Notes under the pieces: generated by a model
What the model saw: the letters and a program-made list of their open reading frames with translations, nothing else
Databases searched by the model: none
Told to the model about the DNA's origin: nothing
Part shown: piece after piece, positions 1 to 13,700 of the stretch
Layout of the letters: every line of letters begins with the position of its first letter
Position numbering within the stretch: the stretch's first letter is position 1
Position numbers and translations under genes: made by a program
NCBI GenBank assembly: GCA_019321725.1
Contig: CM033120.1
Span: 17,514,278-17,578,277 of the forward strand
Direction of reading: 5' to 3'
From: Paulownia fortunei
Taxonomy: Eukaryota > Streptophyta > Magnoliopsida > Lamiales > Paulowniaceae
Length of the DNA stretch: 64,000 nucleotides

Positions 1-653
1 CACTTGGGTAAATTTCAAAATATCACCAAATCGGAATATCGATTTTATTTAAAAAAATTAATCATAATTAGTGTAACAAATCAAATACAACAGTGCAATG
101 CAATGATTCGGACAATTTTTAAAATTTCAATCAACAATTATGGGAAAAATGGTTCGACAAGAGCAAAAACAATTTGAAGGAGCAGTATGTTTTTCTTGTT
201 ACTTTGTTGGGGGTTTATTGTTTGATATTCTGAAAGGGTGAAATTGCTATTTTTCTTGATCTCCTTTAACTATTATAATTGCCAAATTTAACCCCAAAAG
301 CTGTAAAATCTTTTCCACTATAACTTTTTTACGGGAAAAAGTTTACAGATCGTTGAAAAATAGTGGACTCCGATGTTCCTCCCTTCCCAAACTCCCCAGA
401 AAAAAGACCACAAGATTCCCTGACATTAAAATTGGAAAAGAAACACACGCAAACACACACTCACACACAGCTGTATCCGAGAGAGAGAGAGCTGTGCCAA
501 CTCAGAAACTCAAAATCAATTCGATTCTTTCTCCCTCTCTACGTATTAGTATTATTTAATATTCGTTTTTTGTTTTTAATTCAATCTTAGAACTGTGGGC
601 ACTGGAAATCTTTGACCGGACAGAAATCGTTGATTGGTGTGTGACTGCACGGC
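1..653. other. upstream region of the UBTD-like gene
   Basis: No supported gene. The stretch holds the promoter and probable 5' UTR of the UBTD-like gene that starts at 654. Around 440-470 there is a CA-rich simple repeat, followed by a short GA run at about 479-490. Such GA/CT runs are common in plant promoters and leaders. The short reading frames here have repeat-driven composition (Thr/His runs from the CA repeat) and are not credible genes. Confidence 0.5.
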
Positions 654-3600
654 ATGGGTTGCGCTGGATCGCGCGATAAAGGAAATGGTACTTTTTGACT
701 CGATTTTGACTTTTTTTTCTTGAATTTCTTGTATCAATGATTGATTGTTATCCAATTCGTTTTTTGATCGTCGGATGGAATTATTTGTCTCTTTTTTATG
801 ATATAGCGAAATTATGTGGTTTTCTGTTTTCCCTGCTTGTATTCTACGCATTTAATTATGGATTGATGCATGTCGTGAGTTTTCTATCAATAGTTTAATG
901 TTAATGGTTTTGGGTTTCAATCTTGAGTTTGTAGACGTGTTTTAACCTTTTTTCGCTTTTGGGTAAATTTTACACTTTATCAACCTCTTCTTTGATGGAT
1001 TTGATTTCAATGACGTGACAAAAATTCAGTGGTTTTGTTATTGTTATTCATGAGTGTGGTAATGATTCTATGGACGGTTCCATATTTTATGTTTTAAGTG
1101 TCAATCTCCAGTTCTATAGAGTTGTTTTAAATTTAAACCACATTTTATTTTTAGGCTAGTTTCTGGGTAATTTTTTCGTATAAAATTTAGGAAAGATTTT
1201 CAGGAGTTTGATATTGAGAATATTTCAGTCAGGTTAGACAAAGATGGGATTATGTTTGTGTGATGCTAGCAGAAAGCTTTTTCGCTCATGTGCTTCCTTC
1301 TTTAAACTATATGCTGGGAAACTTGGATTTATACCTCTGAACAAGAATTCAAGCAAGGTTGCTCATTAATATATGTCTGTTTCAATTGCTGCTAGGAAAA
1401 CTGGCTCTGAACTGTTTGACATCTGACGCTTCAGTTTTGAACTATTAATACTCAGGGAAAAGAGAAGTTTGGGTAGAATGAGTTTTTGTTCACCTAACTT
1501 CTTGGACTTCAAATTAAAGTTGATCTAACTAGTGTTGAATTTTCTGTGGCAAAGTTCATATCTATTCTGTTAAGAACCAAGAGAGTAGGACATATCTTAT
1601 GTTGAGAAATCTCTGTGAGTCCCTGGAGTGACAGATAAATTACCAGTTATCAAGACTGGCGCTGTGAATTAAAGGACATGGTTTTTAGGAAATCCAAAAG
1701 GGAACATAATTTGCCTTTTAAAGGAAATGGAAAGTTAGGTAATCGTAGCAGTATTTGAGTAGAATCCCCGAAGAGAATGTGGGATTTGGTCAATTCAATA
1801 TGGGGCGGCAATAACCCATCTACTGCAGATAATTGAGACATTGGATCTTGGTGATGCCTTAAGTCAGCACTTCCTTAGGTGGCATATACAACCATAACTG
1901 ACTTTGACTTCCCCAATCAGTTTTGGACACCTAAGAGCTTCACTAGATTGGGCATAAGTTTGTTCCCCTTTCTATCAGACAGGCATCTCTGACTCTATCA
2001 GTTTGAGAAAGTGTGCACTATTTTTTTTTTCTGTAGCCTGCAAAGGTTTACAAGGATTTTATACATATGGAAGACTAAAGGGGCGATTGATATTCCACGA
2101 ACAAGTCCTTGATATATTCATTTTATCTTGTTTTAGTGTCCTACTTATGAGATGATAATATCACAGTAATATGTTTTCTGCTACTGTTACATGTGGGTTA
2201 ACATGCTTCCATCACTTTTTCACTGGGCACATGAGTGATCAAGTGATAGAGAAAAACTGTCGTGGAATGGTCATTTAATCATTTTTTAGTGCGGTATAAC
2301 AGCTAATTTTCATTATTTATACATTGTTCTTACTTTAAAGAGTGGGAAAATCACTTAAAGTGAATTCAGTGAATTTTTTTTGTATTATGGAATGGCTGTA
2401 ACTCATATGCCTTGGTATCAAATTCAGAATGTTTGATGATGTTCTAAATAAATTTTAGCTTCACTCTATTTCTTCACAGAGAAGATGTTTTCCAGAACTT
2501 TGGCTGCTTTTCTTCTCTGTTCAGAATTTTAGTAATTGAAAATTTATTCAGATGCTGAAACCCCAAGCCCTGGACAAACAAAAAAGAAAGCACAGAGGGG
2601 GGAAAAGAAAGAAAATTGTGACAACGCAATCTGCATAATAGTGTGAGGAAGTAATAGAAGTAATTAGTGATAGTTCCTTTTCTTTTTCTGAGGATGAGTA
2701 CACCGAGTTGTTGAATATCCTGAGATGCAGGAGATTTCTTTGTTCTATAGAGAAGGAACTTAGACTTTAGTGAAAAAATTACTATGAGGATCAGGATGAA
2801 GAATTAAAGCATATTGAGGCTGGAAATATGTTATTGACCTTATTACTTTTTATGATCCATGAATGAGACATGTAATTTCTGTGTTTTCTGCTTATTACAC
2901 ATCTATGTGGTGTCTGATTGCTCTTGTTAATCATCAATATAAAGAACAGGTGCTGTATCATAAAATTGTTAGGTCACTGCTTGATGCTTTTTTCCTGATA
3001 TTTAATCCTTAAGTTCTTGATTCTCTTTCTCTTCCAGAAACTTCAAAGAAGATACGGAAACCCAAGGCATGGAAGCATTCAGAGGCAATAACAAGAGCAC
3101 AACTAATACAGATGCGTGAGGAGTTCTGGGACACTGCTCCACACTATGGTGGTCGGAAAGGTGTGTATTCAGATGTATTGTATTAATATTTGTCTACAAT
3201 ATTTTCTTGCAGTGTTGTAGCAGAATATGCTTTGGATGAAGGGTCTAATACAAAAATGCAGCTGAATGTGTTCTGCATCTCTGAAACTCTATCTAATTGG
3301 TAGAACAGAATCATTTTCAAGGCCAACACAAAACTTTCAGAATGCTGATAAGCTTCCTTTGTTAATCAACCGTGTCCATCTTTGTTCGATTGACCCTACC
3401 CGTCCAAAGAAAAGTAGGTATTATCCAATTTAGCTGTTGGGTCGCGTACCAGAAGGCTATGCAAATAATAACCTCTGATGTTCATAGGCATGGAAAGAAA
3501 CTAGACTTTCATGTGTTTATTCAAGCATTGGGAAGTCAGTACTGCTTAAATTTCGGGGTTGAAATTAATCTATAAGATATCTAGCATCGCATGCATCATG

Positions 3601-4272
3601 GTAAGTTGGAAGGGCTGTATGCCATTAACAGCAACTTTCATTGTCAGTTGAATGGTAGAGATGGCACTATTGTCCAATCTAAGAATTAATAGCATTAACC
3701 TTTAATGATGATATCCATGTATAGAAAGCATCTTTATTTTACTGGAGCTTTTATCATTCTTAAGTTTATTTTATTGCATCTAGGACTATTTCTCTCATGT
3801 TAAAACACTTCATTTAATATCGCGTCCTTATGACGTGTGTTCATGTTGACTTCATGTCATCTTCTGTTGCATAAATTTGAAATTAACTCGTAAATCATTG
3901 GATTTTTTATCGATAGTTTTGCCGTCAGTCAAACCTATTAGGCAATTATTGAGATTTATCTATCCGGATTGCTGTTTCATCTCCTCTTCCTTTTTCTTTA
4001 CTCATTCTTATCAGAGATCTGGGATGCACTCCGAGCTGCAGCTGAAGCTGATTTGACCCTTGCACAAGCAATTGTGGATAGTGCTGGTGTTATTGTTCAA
4101 AACCCTGACTTAACAATCTGCTATGACGAGAGAGGTTTACACTTTATTTTTTGCTTCTCCAATTAATGGCCTTTCAGTATTCCTCCTGATCTGAGATCTT
4201 CTTGCAGGTGCCAAGTACGAGTTACCCAAGTATGTTCTGAGTGAGCCTACAAATCTGATCCATGACAGTTGA
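654..4272 (+). CDS. UBTD/DC-UbP N-terminal domain protein (ubiquitin domain-containing protein family, lacking the ubiquitin domain)
   Basis: Four coding exons were built by hand: 654-687, 3038-3160, 4015-4134 and 4208-4272, all with GT..AG introns and a consistent frame, giving 113 residues. The body shows the family signature FWDTAPHYGGRKEIWDALRA, then an acidic helix with LAQAI and a CYDERG..Y.LP.Y.LS.P ending. In animal UBTD1/UBTD2 this region precedes a ubiquitin-like domain; here the protein stops right after it, as in the short plant members I know. Exon 1 encodes MGCAGS, a classic N-myristoylation (Gly2) plus palmitoylation (Cys3) start, so membrane attachment is likely (inference). 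UBTD proteins are linked to ubiquitin E2 enzymes in animals; the plant role is not established. Intron 1 is unusually long (about 2.35 kb). The start is the only ATG giving this motif and the frame into exon 2. Confidence 0.88.
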
Positions 4273-7200
4273 ACATAACTTTGCAGAAATTGTATATTTT
4301 GTAAAGTGGTCTCATTGTACCTTTATTTCGAAATTCATTACATTTTAATCCCGCTCCACCACCATATGCTGAACCCATAGTATGAAGCTCTTTGCACTTC
4401 TACTTCAATTTGATAATTAACTGCAATCACTGTTGTGCGTACATGGGGATATATCTGGCTGAAATTTGTAGCCTTGCATCGCTGCGAATGAATGCAGTTC
4501 CAAATTGCAGATTTCATGCACTTCTCTTGCACACCTAAAGTACCATATTATTATGGTCCACTGAGCATTTTTATTCGTTCCATTTTCTGGGAGTACGTTT
4601 TAGCTTAACGTATATCCGTCATGCGTCTCTTCTACAAATGAGAAGGCAACAAGAACTGCATTTCAAGCCCATGGTTCTCTGGAACAAATATGAAGAAACA
4701 GAACATATTGAGGTCAGGAAGCACTGTTATTGTGTATTTCATTATTGCTTAGATTGTGGTGCATGCAATTGGTAATCAATGGCAAGCCTGGAAGGAAGAT
4801 TAAGTACTGCAGTAGATGTAATTTTGGAATTTTTCTTCACTTTGAAATGAGATAATTGATTATTTGATTTCTTGCTACATTGGACAATAGGGGCATTCTC
4901 ATGTCTGCTTGAAATTTGAGCTTAAGATGCTGCATCTTGGACAGGGTTCATTTTACTATTGACAGGCCAACACTCATAAGTGAAGTGTAATAGTAAGAAT
5001 TTTGTTTTCTGATAGGATTGTCTGTGTGCAGGTGTTTTGTGATGATTGTATATAATATCTCTTCAGCCAGTCGTATATTTTGTGTATGCATTTGGCAAGA
5101 AATTGATTTAGTTAATTCTAAAGCTGCAAGCGACGGCCGCCGTAAAGGTTTGCATGTGAGTAATATTAGTAAACTACTATAGATCAACGTGAGAACTAGG
5201 GCCTGAAATTTCCAACGTTAAAGAAAAAAATAGTGAGATTGTTTCAACTATCCAAGACAGTGTCACTTCGGAACTAGACATGAATTAGCTTTTCCAATGA
5301 ACAACTATGATGTTCTCCACCCCTTTTAATACATGTGGGGTCAAGAAGCTAAGGAATCTTTTGCAAAGCATGCCATGATTATATTTTACAACTTAAGATT
5401 TTGTTGCTCAGCAATAATTAATCATCTTATCCAATGTAATGACAACTGTGCACGTGTCATGAGCTTTGTGACATGGAGGATTCTTTGTATGTCCTTTAGT
5501 TTGATAATTCATAGGTTAATCATGCTTTGTTTTAGGTGTTTAGAGTACCTAACTGCTTTCATTATAACTAGTGCCAGACAAATTTCACCATATAAGTTGT
5601 TATGCTCTTCTTTTCAATTAATTATTGACTCTTGTTTTGGTACTTTTATTATAAATCTTATTCAAATCAAGATTTTGCTCAGAAGAAGTACACTGATGAG
5701 TTTACAAGTACATAAACTTTAATTTTTATTCTTAGGGTCTATAGACAAATATAAGTAGTTCACCCTCAAAGTAAGAGTAGTAACTAATTAAAAATTTGAA
5801 TATTTAATAGATGAAATTGTGAAATACACATAACATCGCGTGCGATGGAAATAACTTTATGGTTGTTTGACTGCTTCAAAGGAAAGGTTTTTTATTTTTG
5901 TTTTTTTTGGTCAAATGAAAGGCGTGGAAAAGAATAGCAACAATTTACGACAATGATTAAAAAATATTCACTGGTCTTTATAATGTTGAAATTGAGTTAT
6001 AATTTCCGAAAAATAAAATCGTCAACTCAAATGAAGCCATTGAGAGGTCAGAGTTTGTATCCAAAATGTGAATCCCATTTCAGTATATCAAAATCAAATG
6101 AAGAAAAAGGGACATTTACCTGCCCAGAGCTGTTCATTCACATGGCTAAGCCTAGGTAGGGAAAGCTAAACCATGAAGAGAAACCCAACGGCTCCATAGT
6201 TGTACTTTCAAAAGTCCATGACTCCATGCATTTCAGGAGAGAGGTTGTACATTTTGTTGTCCCTTTGCACCTTGAAAGCTGTCACACACGATTCGTCCAA
6301 GTCCTATGCAACTGGAGATTTAAAGACCAAACAAAGCCAATTATTGCCACAAAAATTATAGTGTCACAAATTTATAATGACTTAAGCTAAATTGAATAAT
6401 TTAACCTATGCATAACTACTAGTTATTTCATCTATTGGGAGCTCATCAAAGTGTTTCAGGATCAAGAAACAGTAATGGATAAGACCCAAGAATCATCTAA
6501 GTGCAAGAAATATTATGATCTTAAGATAATTAGTCAAATTTTAAGAGTAAATCCAGCTATATAATTACATAAATTAGGAAGCCCCAGTCAAAAATTAAGT
6601 ACCATTTTGATGATTCGGGTCCAACTTGAAATCAATAATATATCCTGCAAAGGTTCTTGAAATTTGGAACACATGACTTTCAAAGTCACAAGGCGACAAA
6701 TTCAAGCTGTCCATCTTGTTTCATAGAGAATCCAAGGAGATACGAGTTTGGTTTAATTATCTCCACATGATCAATAAATATAAATAATTAGGTGACTATT
6801 AGTAAAAACAAATTAAAACAAGTCATACACTACAGTTGAAGGTTGGAAACACCTGCAGATTTGGATTGTCATGTTTTTTTTGTCACAAGAGCATGAGTAT
6901 CATGACTTTATTTATTTATATATTTTTTTAACTTTTTTGAGATCTTGAAATTCAAATATTTATATTTTTAATTATTTAAAACTTCTGTCTCTAAATAGTC
7001 ATTTTTTTTTTAAATAATCATTTAAAAATTTGTATCTAATTAAATTAGAGTCAATAATATTAAAGCATATGAGCAATATGTAGTGCTGGTAATGGAAATA
7101 TGGTTATTAAGTACCTTAGGCCTGAAATCATCAAAATCATAAGCTCCTCTTAATTTCAGTCATCATTGGTGCGTCGAAGTGCACTCGTGGACTTGACCCC

Positions 7201-9980
7201 TGACTGATTGATGGTTTTTTTTATTTTGTTTTGTTTTGTTTTATTTTATTTTAATTTTATTGTTTTTCTGATGAATCTGATTGATGGGTTTTCGTACTTC
7301 CTAAAATGCTATGCTCTCTCGTGGCACACTTGGTTGGCAGACCAAAGTTGTCATCTGCCGATAGCTTTTTGCAATAAATGAATCTGACTGGAAATCCTTT
7401 TTGTTACTCCAGTATTTTAAAATCCTTATTTCGTTTAATACATATTGAAATTTGAAAGCGCAGAGAAAAGTAAAAATGTGTTTATTTTAAATTAAAATTT
7501 AGAGAAAAAGAAGATAATGTGATTGATTTTTTTGTCATTCTGGTCTGGTTTTCAAAGAGAAACGCAGAAAATGAATAAATATAGCAATCTATTTGTTCTA
7601 AATATAATATACTATTTTTTTAAATGTCCCAATTTCTTAAAAATATAAATCATATTAACAAATATGTATCAAATAACGATGCGATATTATTAATTTTCAA
7701 CTATTATGAAAAAAAAATAAATATATTTTTACTTTATTCTCATCTTATTTTCCCCCTTTCTATGATACAAATAGTAATAAATAAATAAATTGTCTGACTT
7801 CTTGTTCGAACAACAATTTTGGTTGGACGAAGAAGGGAGTCTTTAATTAAAAATAAAATATTAGATGAGCTAACATTTAATTATTTCCAAGAAAGCCCTC
7901 TCAAAAACTTCCCACCATCCCCTCTAAAAGGAGAGGGTAGAAGGAAATTGTCTTCAGCCACTTGTCCCTTCTGCCCCTGAATTACTTTCTTGCCATTACT
8001 CTTGTCTGCAAAATTAGTGCCATAATTATAGCGCCACCTTAGAAAAGACAACCTCTCCTGCATATATATATATTTTTTCCTTAACCTTAAATTCACTAAT
8101 TATTTTTTTTTTTAAAAATCAAATCAGCATTTTTTTCTTTTTATATGTGCAAGTCTTTTTAAAATAAAATAGAAAATACATGTATTTTCTTTTGGTAATT
8201 TTCTTAAATTTGATTTGTTTCTATTTATGTGCAAAGTTGCAAGTTGTGACAAGCATGAAAAAAAAAAAAGAGGGGACAATTTAGGGTATTTTCATAATTG
8301 TTTGCGCAACATCCAAAATGATTGAAACCATTCATTTCTTTTATTGTTTTAATTTTGTTAACTTTAATGTTATTTAATAAATACTTAATTATCTTATAGA
8401 AAGTAAATAATTGAATTTAATTTCTAGCTACAAATATCAATCCTTACAATCTGATTTCAATTCTAAACAAAATTTGAGAACTAAAATATATTTATGAAAA
8501 TTACAAGATTCGTCCTACGAAGTATCTCTTCTGAAAATACGAATTTCACACAAGTATTTTTTTAAGTGTAAAAGCCATAAAATTGAAAAACTCACCAGAA
8601 ATTCCACATTTAAAGAAGGAAATTTATTATTTACTTGATACCATGCTAGCAAGAAAGCTAAATAGAGTAATTTATTTCATTTGTTTTTATTATTTCATTA
8701 AATTTAGTGCTAGTTGAGTTTGGTAAGGATTGATGTGTTTGCCATAAATAAAAATATTACACTTATATAGTAATAATAAAATATTTCCCCCCATTTTTCT
8801 TCTAATTAATTAATTAAAAATGTCCCATCTAACCCTTTTCAAAAGTCCCGGCCCCGCTTCAGATTCAACGGTATTTTGAACCGTATGGTCCTTTGGTCCC
8901 ACAAAATTCAAAAAGCATTTACTGTTTATATTGTTATTACAAAACATTTGAAAATAGTGATATTATTTTAAATAGGAATAAAATAATTTGTTCTCCATGC
9001 ATTATGATATAATTATTTAGGTTCAAACCTTTTAGGTCATTTAATGTACTTCATCATAAATTTATTTATGTTAATATGAATGAACAAGTTTGACAGTTTT
9101 TTTTTATACACTACAAGCTGATTCAATAGTTTCAAATTTATTACTTTAATTTTTTTTGAAACATTTTAAAATAAGATTTTTTTAAAATATTTTTTTCTTC
9201 AATACTACTTTTTAAGGTAATATTATAAAATTATCCAAAAAATTTAACTGCTCATCTAAAATTCAATATTTAATCAAATTGGACTTAAAATTTTAGGACT
9301 ATGTGACAGAATTTTTGTAAAATGTACTCCAAAATATGATTTTACGAACTTTAACCATTAAGTTATAACAAAGAATTAGATTATTGTTTACAATTTTTGG
9401 TTATGCACAAAAGTATACCTAAAAATTGCTTGGTTTTGATTTATTTTGACACACCAATATTTTTCACAAAAAAAAAAAAGGATTGAAAAAAGGAAAAAGA
9501 AATATTTTTTTTTCTTTCTCCAGTACAGTAATTTCGCAACCAAATATTTTTACTTAAAGATTAGTAGTAGTTTTATTGACATAATGTAGAAAAAAATATC
9601 AGAACCCTTTTGCCTCTTTCCTTCTATGTTAAAATATTTTTGTTAGTTCAATTTATTTCCAAGGCAGTAAAAACAAGGTGCTCATTGCTTTTCTTGCAAA
9701 GTGCCGAGTTTTCCAGTGCAATCTGTCAGCAGTCAGCACCGCACCACCCTACCCCACCCCACACCCCCTCTCCACCTGTGCATACATTTATATTTATTCT
9801 CTCTCTTCCCCCACAGACAGACACAGACACACACACACAGACCAGTCCAAATCTCACTCTGCAAGAACACAACACTGTTACTCCTTACTAAATACAGACA
9901 AGTCGCAACGTATTACTTATTCTCTTTTCTAAATTAACATATACGAATAAAAAAAGAACACATACTGGAGGTGTGTTCTA
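4273..9980. other. long AT-rich intergenic region
   Basis: About 5.7 kb with no gene I can support. The first few hundred bases are the likely 3' UTR of the UBTD-like gene. Several short open frames exist (for example 5333-5722, 129 codons), but they lack domain signatures, plausible start context or splice partners. Simple repeats include a TTTTG/TTTTA run at about 7220-7260, a TA run near 8060-8072, and C-rich plus CA-rich tracts at about 9740-9840. The right end is the promoter region of the STICHEL-like gene. Confidence 0.5.
9812..9840. repeat. CA/GACA-rich simple repeat
   Basis: An imperfect microsatellite of CAGA and CA units directly follows a C-rich pyrimidine tract. It lies upstream of the STICHEL-like transcription unit. 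It explains the three overlapping short open frames at 9610-9937, which are compositional artefacts. Confidence 0.75.
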
Positions 9981-10044
9981 TCGTTTTCTTGAGAACCCCT
10001 CGTGAAGTTCATGTGCGAGTATGGAGAAAGAGATCTGAGACAGC

Positions 10045-10057
10045 GAGAGAGAGAGAG
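10045..10057 (+). repeat. GA repeat in the leader of the STICHEL-like gene
   Basis: A short run of GA dinucleotides lies within the presumed 5' UTR, upstream of a plausible leader intron (donor at 10132, acceptor ending at 10503). GA runs are common in plant leaders; no function is claimed. Confidence 0.6.
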
Positions 10058-10775
10058 ACACTTAATGATGGCAACGGGTCGCTTGCTTAGAAAAGCGGTT
10101 CCGAGTTGTTACCTATAACTCCAAGATTCAGGTGAATGTAGCTTTCTCAACTCCCATTTTCTTCTTTTTGTCTAAAAGATTTTATCCCACCAATTCCAAG
10201 ATTCTCAACCATTTTGAAATTTCTCACCGCTGTTTGATAAAATGCTTCACCCTTGTACTGTGACCCACGAAGCTAGTGAGGATGTAAGGAAAAACATGTT
10301 TTGAGTGTTTCAGTTAGAAAAAGTTGGAGCTTTCTTATTCAAATTGCACGCAGTGCAAGTGTGCTACAGTTTTTGAGCTAATGGCGGTTATTTGAGTTCT
10401 AAGATGGAAAAGTTTGTTTTTTCGCGTTGTAATTTATGTGGGTTCTGGTTCTTGCTCTGTACTCTTTCTAAAGTCCCAAATGGCAAATGATTTCGTTTTG
10501 CAGGATTTGTCCTTGGATTTTTTGGGATTCATCACTGAATGGAGGTTTTTTAATTGGAAAGAAGTGCTTTATTAGATGCTTAGAATTGACAGGTTAGACA
10601 TAGAATATTTGATTGCTTGGGTTTGGGCAAAATTACTGGCTTAAATAGATTATGCTGTATCTCTGATGATACCCACAGAAGATCTTGAATTGTTGTAAAT
10701 TAAGAGCATTCAGTATTCTCTGATGTCTTGGCCTTATTCAAGAATATTTCCAGTGGATCGATTTATGTTCTGATC

Positions 10776-13700
10776 ATGACCAGGGCTGTTCGAGATCGGA
10801 TACTTAAGGATGTGAATGGTAATTTTAGTGATCATCTACGCAATCACATTCATTTGACAAATTGCATTCATTTGAAGAACCATATGCATAAGCATAGTCC
10901 CATATTTGCTGATAGGGCCCTTATGAGGGACCTTGTTGTGCTTCAGAGATCGAGGTCTCTAAGGGATCCTTCTGCAAGTCCACCCTCATGGCATTCTCCT
11001 TCTGTTGTTGATGTGCTTCTCAAAAGAGGGGAAAAGGATGACTTGGTCAGTGGAAGACGATCAGTCGGCATAGAGCGTCCTAGAGAGGGTGGAAGGATGT
11101 CAGGAAGCTCCCCTCTACCAGCATTAAAAGCTGCCACTGGTCAAGTAAGCAGGCATAATGAGGGTGCAGCAGCGGCTGTGAGTGACCGTAGTAGCAAGGA
11201 TGGGATTCGTGAACGCAGAAGAGTCAAGAGAGAAGAATCAACTGAAAGGTTTCCCGGAAATGATGTAATGCGTTGGAAGGATGACCATCCACGAGATGGA
11301 AATGATTTGGTCCCTGACAGTGTTTCTGGAAACTCTGAATCGAGAGACAAGAGTGTCAAGATGAAAGGAGGCTATAGACAAGATAGGAACCTTAAGACCC
11401 TCTCTGACCAGTTAAAAGATGTCCCAGCTGAAAGTGATGATGCAGCTTCATCTCGTAATCATGGCAATGGAAGGCACACCCAAATAGAAAAAAATGCTGA
11501 AGAAGCAGGAGTAAACATTCGCCATAGGAATAGTCTAAATAGGGCAAAAAGGCGCAGGTTTCGGGGTGCTAGAAGAGGTCGACCTTCTATAGCAGTCCGA
11601 GATGCTGAGACACAAAATGAAATGTCAGTGGCCTCTAACTCATTTGCTCAATGCAGAGCTCCCCAGAAATATCACATGGATGAGGGATTCCGAGAGCACG
11701 AGGATCAGAATGTCAATGGTGTTCCTAGAAATGGCTGTGGTATTCCTTGGAACTGGTCAAGGATTCATCACAGAGGGAAGTCATTTCTTGACATGGCTGG
11801 CCGGAGCCTTTCTTGTGGTTTATCTGAATCAAGATTAAAGAAAGGTGGTTCTACTTCTCGAGGAATGGATATCCCCGACATGCCTGTCATGTCAGAACAC
11901 TCAAGTTCTTCTGCTAAATCTGATGCGGAAGCGTTGCCTCTACTGCTTGATGCTTCTGGGTCACAGGGAAGCATCGATCGTGCAGCTTGGTTTCATGATT
12001 ATTCGGGAGAGTTAGGCATTTTTGCTGACAATCTGCTAAAGCAGGAAACTGATTCTGACCTTGCGTCAGAAGGTAGATCTCGTGAACAACACAAATTCCG
12101 AAAGCATGGCAATGAAAGGCATCAAAATCTCACTCAAAAATACATGCCAAGAACATTTAGAGATTTGGTGGGTCAGAACTTGGTGGTACAGGCTCTCTCC
12201 AATGCTATTGTGAAAAGGAAGGTTGGGTTGCTCTATTTGTTTTATGGGCCTCACGGAACTGGTAAAACTTCCTGTGCACGTATATTTGCTAGAGCTTTAA
12301 ATTGCCAGTCTCTTGAACATCCAAAACCTTGTGGATTTTGCAACTCTTGCATTGCACAAAACACGGGGAAGAGCCGAAATGTAAGGGAAATAGGCCCAGT
12401 TAGTAATATTGACTTTGGTAGCATAATTGAACTTCTTGACATTGTGACTGCTTCCCAGCTTCAATCCCAATACAGAGTCTTCATATTTGATGAATGTGAT
12501 ACTCTGTCTTCTGAATGTTGGAGTGCAATATTGAAGGTCATTGATCGAGCCCCTAGGCGTGTCGTTTTTGTCCTTATTTGCGCAAGTCTTGATGCCTTAC
12601 CTCATATAATAATATCCAGGTGCCAGAAATTCTTTTTCCCGAAGTTAAAGGATGCAGACATAATATATACTTTGCAGTGGATTGCAACCAAAGAAGATTT
12701 AGAAATTGATAAGGATGCCCTGAAGCTTATTGCATCAAGGTCAGATGGATCTCTGAGGGATGCTGAAATGACTTTGGAACAATTGAGTTTACTTGGGAAG
12801 AGAATATCTCTTGGCCTGGTACAGGAACTGGTACGTTCCATGCCATTTGACTTGATGCAATCTTAATAAGGTCTATGTCATTGCAATGCTACATTTGCTA
12901 TAACTGCTATAGACTATGCTGCTAATTGCATCATATGTTTGTGTTTGTTCATGTACCATCATGATTATATGCCTCTGCACCCTTATAGATTATCAGGGAA
13001 GCTTCTTCATGTATTCTACTCTGTGATCCAGAGGCATAAAATGCACAAACAATGTTTTGTTGTTTTACAGGTTGGGCTTATTTCAGATGAGAAGTTAGTA
13101 GATTTACTTGATTTAGCATTATCTGCTGACACTGTCAACACAGTGAAGAATCTGAGAGATATCATGGAATCTGGTGTTGAGCCATTGGCATTAATGTCGC
13201 AGCTTGCTACGGTCATAACTGATATTCTTGCTGGAAGCTATGATTTCATGAAAGAAAGGCCTAGAAGGAAGTTTTTTAGGCGGCACGCACGTGAGTCTTA
13301 TTATCCAATATCATTTTGATCTTCTCACATTAATGTTGGTCAATATTGGGAATAATGCAGCTCCATCTCCTACCCATTTTCTTACCTTGCGTTTTCATAC
13401 CATTCTCCTTCACAATGTGAACTGTACCTACACTTTTGAATTTTTAGTACTAGTAGTTTTATGCCAGCTGCTAAATTTTATTTGCTTTCACATTTTGGAT
13501 ATATTTTTTTTCCTTCTTGTGACTGATGGAGAAAGTATCTTGTTTACAGCATCCAAAGAAGATATGGAAAAACTGCGTCAAGCACTGAAGACATTATCTG
13601 AAGCAGAAAAGCAGCTGAGGGTGTCAAATGACAGGATAACTTGGCTAACGGCCGCACTGCTGCAACTGGCTCCTGATCAACAGTACATGCTACCCAGTTC

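Noticed and set aside
5333..5722. 129-codon open frame in the first intergenic region
   Set aside because: Hydrophobic low-complexity translation from AT-rich DNA, with no domain, no convincing start context and no splice partners.
9610..9937. Three overlapping short open frames rich in Pro, His and Thr
   Set aside because: Produced by the C-rich tract and CA microsatellite.
10728..10775. Upstream extension of the STICHEL-like open frame
   Set aside because: It begins with TTG, not ATG, and the conserved family start MTRAVRDRILK lies at 10776.
13291..13549. N-terminal part of a 282-codon open frame in the STICHEL-like gene
   Set aside because: This part is intron 2 reading through; coding resumes at the acceptor before 13550 (PSKEDMEKL).
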